Positions 6,197 through 8,389 of a stretch of 8,389 nucleotides of DNA are shown here, one piece after another. The position numbers and the translations under genes are program-made. The stretch covers positions 1 through 8,389 of the forward strand of contig CAMCFM010000158.1 in assembly GCA_945874095.1 (NCBI GenBank), written 5' to 3'. The notes under the pieces are model-generated. The model had not been told where the DNA came from and made no database searches. It saw only the letters and a program-made list of their open reading frames with translations. Every line of letters begins with the position of its first letter. The first letter of the stretch is position 1. The DNA comes from Candidatus Kuenenia stuttgartensis. GTDB lineage: Bacteria; Planctomycetota; Planctomycetia; Isosphaerales; Isosphaeraceae.

Positions 6197-8344
6197 TCAA
6201 TTCCCCAGAATCGCTTCCAGCATACTGTCAGGCGCTGCTGCATAATGCAACGGCTCCATCGAATAACTGGCCCGACCCTGAGATAGGGATCGGACGGCTG
6301 TGGAATAGCCGAACATCTTTTCCAGAGGAGCCTCAGCCTCGATCACCTGCAAGCGTCCGCGCTGGCTGGTGCCTGTGATGATCGCCCGGCGAGAAGTCAG
6401 GTCGCCTGTGATATTGCCCAGACTTTCATCCGGAGTGACCACCTCGAGCTTCATAATCGGCTCAAGCAGAACCGCTCCAGCCTCTTCCAAAGCCTTTTGC
6501 ATGGCGTCGGCAGCAGCGAACCGGAAGGCAACATCGTTGGATGCATCGTCGTCGTACGAACCGTCCACCAGGGTGACTTTCAGATCGACCAGCGGGTAGC
6601 CCGTTTTGCCACCTGATTTGGCCTCTTCACGCAAAGTCTGTTCAATCACGGGAACGAATTCCGTCGGAACATCGCCGGCCTTGCACTTATTGATAAACCT
6701 CACCACCGGGGCACCCTTGGGCTGGGCTTCCGGCTCAATGTCAATGGTGACCTTGGCGAAGAGTTCCTGATTGCCTGAGACTCGCTGGCAAACGCCTGTG
6801 ATTCGCTTGACAGATTTCTTGATCGTCTCACGATAGCTCACCCGGGGCCGACCGACGTGCACCTTCATGGTGAAATCGCGGATCATCCGGTTCTTGAGAA
6901 TTTCGAGGTGCAGCTCACCCATGCCCGAAATAATCGTCTGGCCTGTCTCTTCATTCACCTTGTAAAGGAAGGTGGGGTCTTCCCGCGCCAGGCTCGCCAG
7001 AGTGTCTGCCAGCTTGCCTTTGTCAGCGCTGTTGACAGGCTCGATGGACATGCTCATGACGGTTTCGGGGAACTCGATCTTTTCCAGAAGGATCGGATGC
7101 GAGGCTTCGCACAGTGTGTCGCCCGTTCGGGCCTCTTTCAAACCCACCACGCCCACAATATCGCCGGCCGTGGCTTCGTCAATCTTGATCCGCTCATCGG
7201 CTGCAATGTGGTAAAGCCTTGAGCAGACTTCCTTTTTGTCGCGTGCCGTGTTCAGGGGCCGATCGCCCGAACTTAACGTGCCGGAATAAATCCGTACAAA
7301 TGACAGGTCGCCGTGCTGGTCGCTGGTGATCTTGAAGACCAGGCCACAGAAGGGCTCCTGCACACTCGGCTTGCGCGTGATATCGGTGCCCTTTTTGGGA
7401 TGGATACCGACCACGGGAGGCTTCTCGGATGGACTGGGGAGGTATTGCAGAACGCCGTCCAGAAGTCTTTGCACACCCACATATTTGAAGCTCGAACCGC
7501 ACAGTACAGGCTGAATCTTGGCCGCCACCGTGGCTCTCCGAAGCGCGGAGTGGACCATCTCCTCAGTCAGTTCCGTGCCCTCAAGGTGCGCCATATAGGC
7601 TTCGGTGAATTCCTCATCGACTTCTGAGAGGCTGTTCAAAAGCCGTTCACGCCAAAGCTCGGCCTCGGCCTGCATCTCTTCAGGAATTGCGGCTTCTTCG
7701 ACATTGTCGCCCATATCTTCGAACTTCGAATAAAACGCCTTCATCCGGATCAAGTCGATCAGGCCGCGGAATTGGCCCATACTGCCTTCAGGGCCGGCGC
7801 CGATCGGCATGACGACCGGTACGGGATTCGACTCCAGGCGTTCTTGAATTTCGTCAAAAACACGCTCGTAATCGGCGCCGATGCGGTCCATCTTGTTGAT
7901 AAAGCAGATACGGGGAACGGAGTATTTGGTGGCTTGTCGCCAGACGGTTTCGCTCTGGGCTTCCACTCCTTCGACGGCTGAGAAGACCACCACAGCGCCG
8001 TCCAGAACCCGCAGGCTCCGCTCGACTTCGGCCGTAAAATCGACGTGCCCGGGGGTGTCGATAATGTTGACTGTATAGTCTTTCCACTTACAGGTGATGG
8101 CAGCAGCGATAATCGTAATGCCGCGTTCACGTTCTTCAGGCAGGTAGTCGGTGGTGGTGCTGCCGCGGTCCACATCGCCCATTTTGTGGATGGTGTGGGT
8201 GTAGAAAAGGATACGCTCCGTGGTAGTGGTTTTGCCGGCGTCGATGTGGGCGATGATGCCGATATTTCGAGTGCCCATCAGAGGCGTTGCGGGGGCGGGG
8301 GCGACTTCGGAACGATACGGGCCGGTTGTGTCAGAGGAATCCAT
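6197..8344 (-). CDS. fusA: Translation elongation factor G paralogue, EF-G2/spdEFG2-like
   Basis: A 715-residue GTPase with the full EF-G domain order. The G domain has AHIDAGKT at 32-39, ERERGITI at 71-78, DTPGH at 96-100 and NKMD at 150-153; it is followed by the beta-barrel domain with FVRIYSGTL, then GQTIISGMGELHLEI, domain IV, and a C-terminal EPIMKLEV..GRASYSMEP domain. Standard EF-G drives translocation on the ribosome and, with ribosome recycling factor, splits post-termination ribosomes. Several features resemble the EF-G2 (spdEFG2/mitochondrial EF-G2) branch: DVDRGSTTTDYLPEERERGITI rather than the usual MDWMEQEQERGITI, SGNQELFAKV in place of SGGRGQYGHV, and a domain IV tip reading GSYDDD where standard EF-G has GSYHD. 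The subfamily call is inferred from remembered motifs, so the symbol is generic. The start at 8344 gives a 22-residue Pro/Ala-containing extension; ATG at 8278 (MGTRNIGI) is a plausible shorter start. The frame stays open to the right edge, with no clear ribosome binding site. Confidence 0.95.
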   Translation of the reverse strand: MDSSDTTGPYRSEVAPAPATPLMGTRNIGIIAHIDAGKTTTTERILFYTHTIHKMGDVDRGSTTTDYLPEERERGITIIAAAITCKWKDYTVNIIDTPGHVDFTAEVERSLRVLDGAVVVFSAVEGVEAQSETVWRQATKYSVPRICFINKMDRIGADYERVFDEIQERLESNPVPVVMPIGAGPEGSMGQFRGLIDLIRMKAFYSKFEDMGDNVEEAAIPEEMQAEAELWRERLLNSLSEVDEEFTEAYMAHLEGTELTEEMVHSALRRATVAAKIQPVLCGSSFKYVGVQRLLDGVLQYLPSPSEKPPVVGIHPKKGTDITRKPSVQEPFCGLVFKITSDQHGDLSFVRIYSGTLSSGDRPLNTARDKKEVCSRLYHIAADERIKIDEATAGDIVGVVGLKEARTGDTLCEASHPILLEKIEFPETVMSMSIEPVNSADKGKLADTLASLAREDPTFLYKVNEETGQTIISGMGELHLEILKNRMIRDFTMKVHVGRPRVSYRETIKKSVKRITGVCQRVSGNQELFAKVTIDIEPEAQPKGAPVVRFINKCKAGDVPTEFVPVIEQTLREEAKSGGKTGYPLVDLKVTLVDGSYDDDASNDVAFRFAAADAMQKALEEAGAVLLEPIMKLEVVTPDESLGNITGDLTSRRAIITGTSQRGRLQVIEAEAPLEKMFGYSTAVRSLSQGRASYSMEPLHYAAAPDSMLEAILGN

Positions 8345-8389
8345 GGCGTATTTCGTTGCACTCGCTATCGGGTCGTCAGAGTACCTGAA

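Noticed and set aside
7759..8175. 138-codon minus-strand ORF inside the EF-G gene
   Set aside because: It is an out-of-frame shadow of the EF-G G domain, whose motifs are all in the main frame.

Overview
The window most likely comes from a planctomycete. It carries a cytochrome-c-type PSCyt1/DUF1549/DUF1553 protein followed at once by a DUF1501 protein, and a second DUF1501 gene faces away from this pair. That gene combination is expanded almost exclusively in Planctomycetes. Weak or absent Shine-Dalgarno sequences at most starts and moderate GC fit the same group. The genus cannot be fixed from the sequence alone.

Layout. (1) Positions 1-1094, minus strand: a Tat-exported DUF1501 protein whose C-terminal part lies beyond the left edge. 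(2) About 1095-1301: a divergent control region with a 10-bp palindrome, a 7-bp inverted repeat, a perfect 13-bp tandem duplication, and a 21-codon ORF behind a near-ideal GGAGG whose stop overlaps a possible TTG start of the next gene. (3) 1302-5564, plus strand: a two-gene operon with a 3-nt gap, encoding the exported PSCyt1/DUF1549/DUF1553 protein and its DUF1501 partner. (4) 5565-6196: about 630 bp without a convincing gene, dense in small palindromes and direct repeats. It holds two copies of a roughly 62-bp unit with two conserved mini-hairpins, a degenerate third piece of that unit, a perfect 17-bp direct repeat, and a long bulged hairpin that overlaps a second hairpin just past the stop of the next gene. 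(5) 6197-8344, minus strand: a full-length translation elongation factor G paralogue, more like the EF-G2/spdEFG2 type than the standard translocase.

How the genes work together. The PSCyt/DUF1501 pair should be exported: one protein by a Sec-type signal with a c-type haem motif, the other by a Tat-type signal. They probably act together outside the cytoplasm, but their substrate is not known. The divergent DUF1501 gene may be co-controlled through the shared intergenic region. The EF-G gene is a convergent, functionally unrelated neighbour. The strongest candidate for something undescribed is the structured repeat island in region 4; whether it is a dispersed repeat family cannot be judged without genome-wide comparison.
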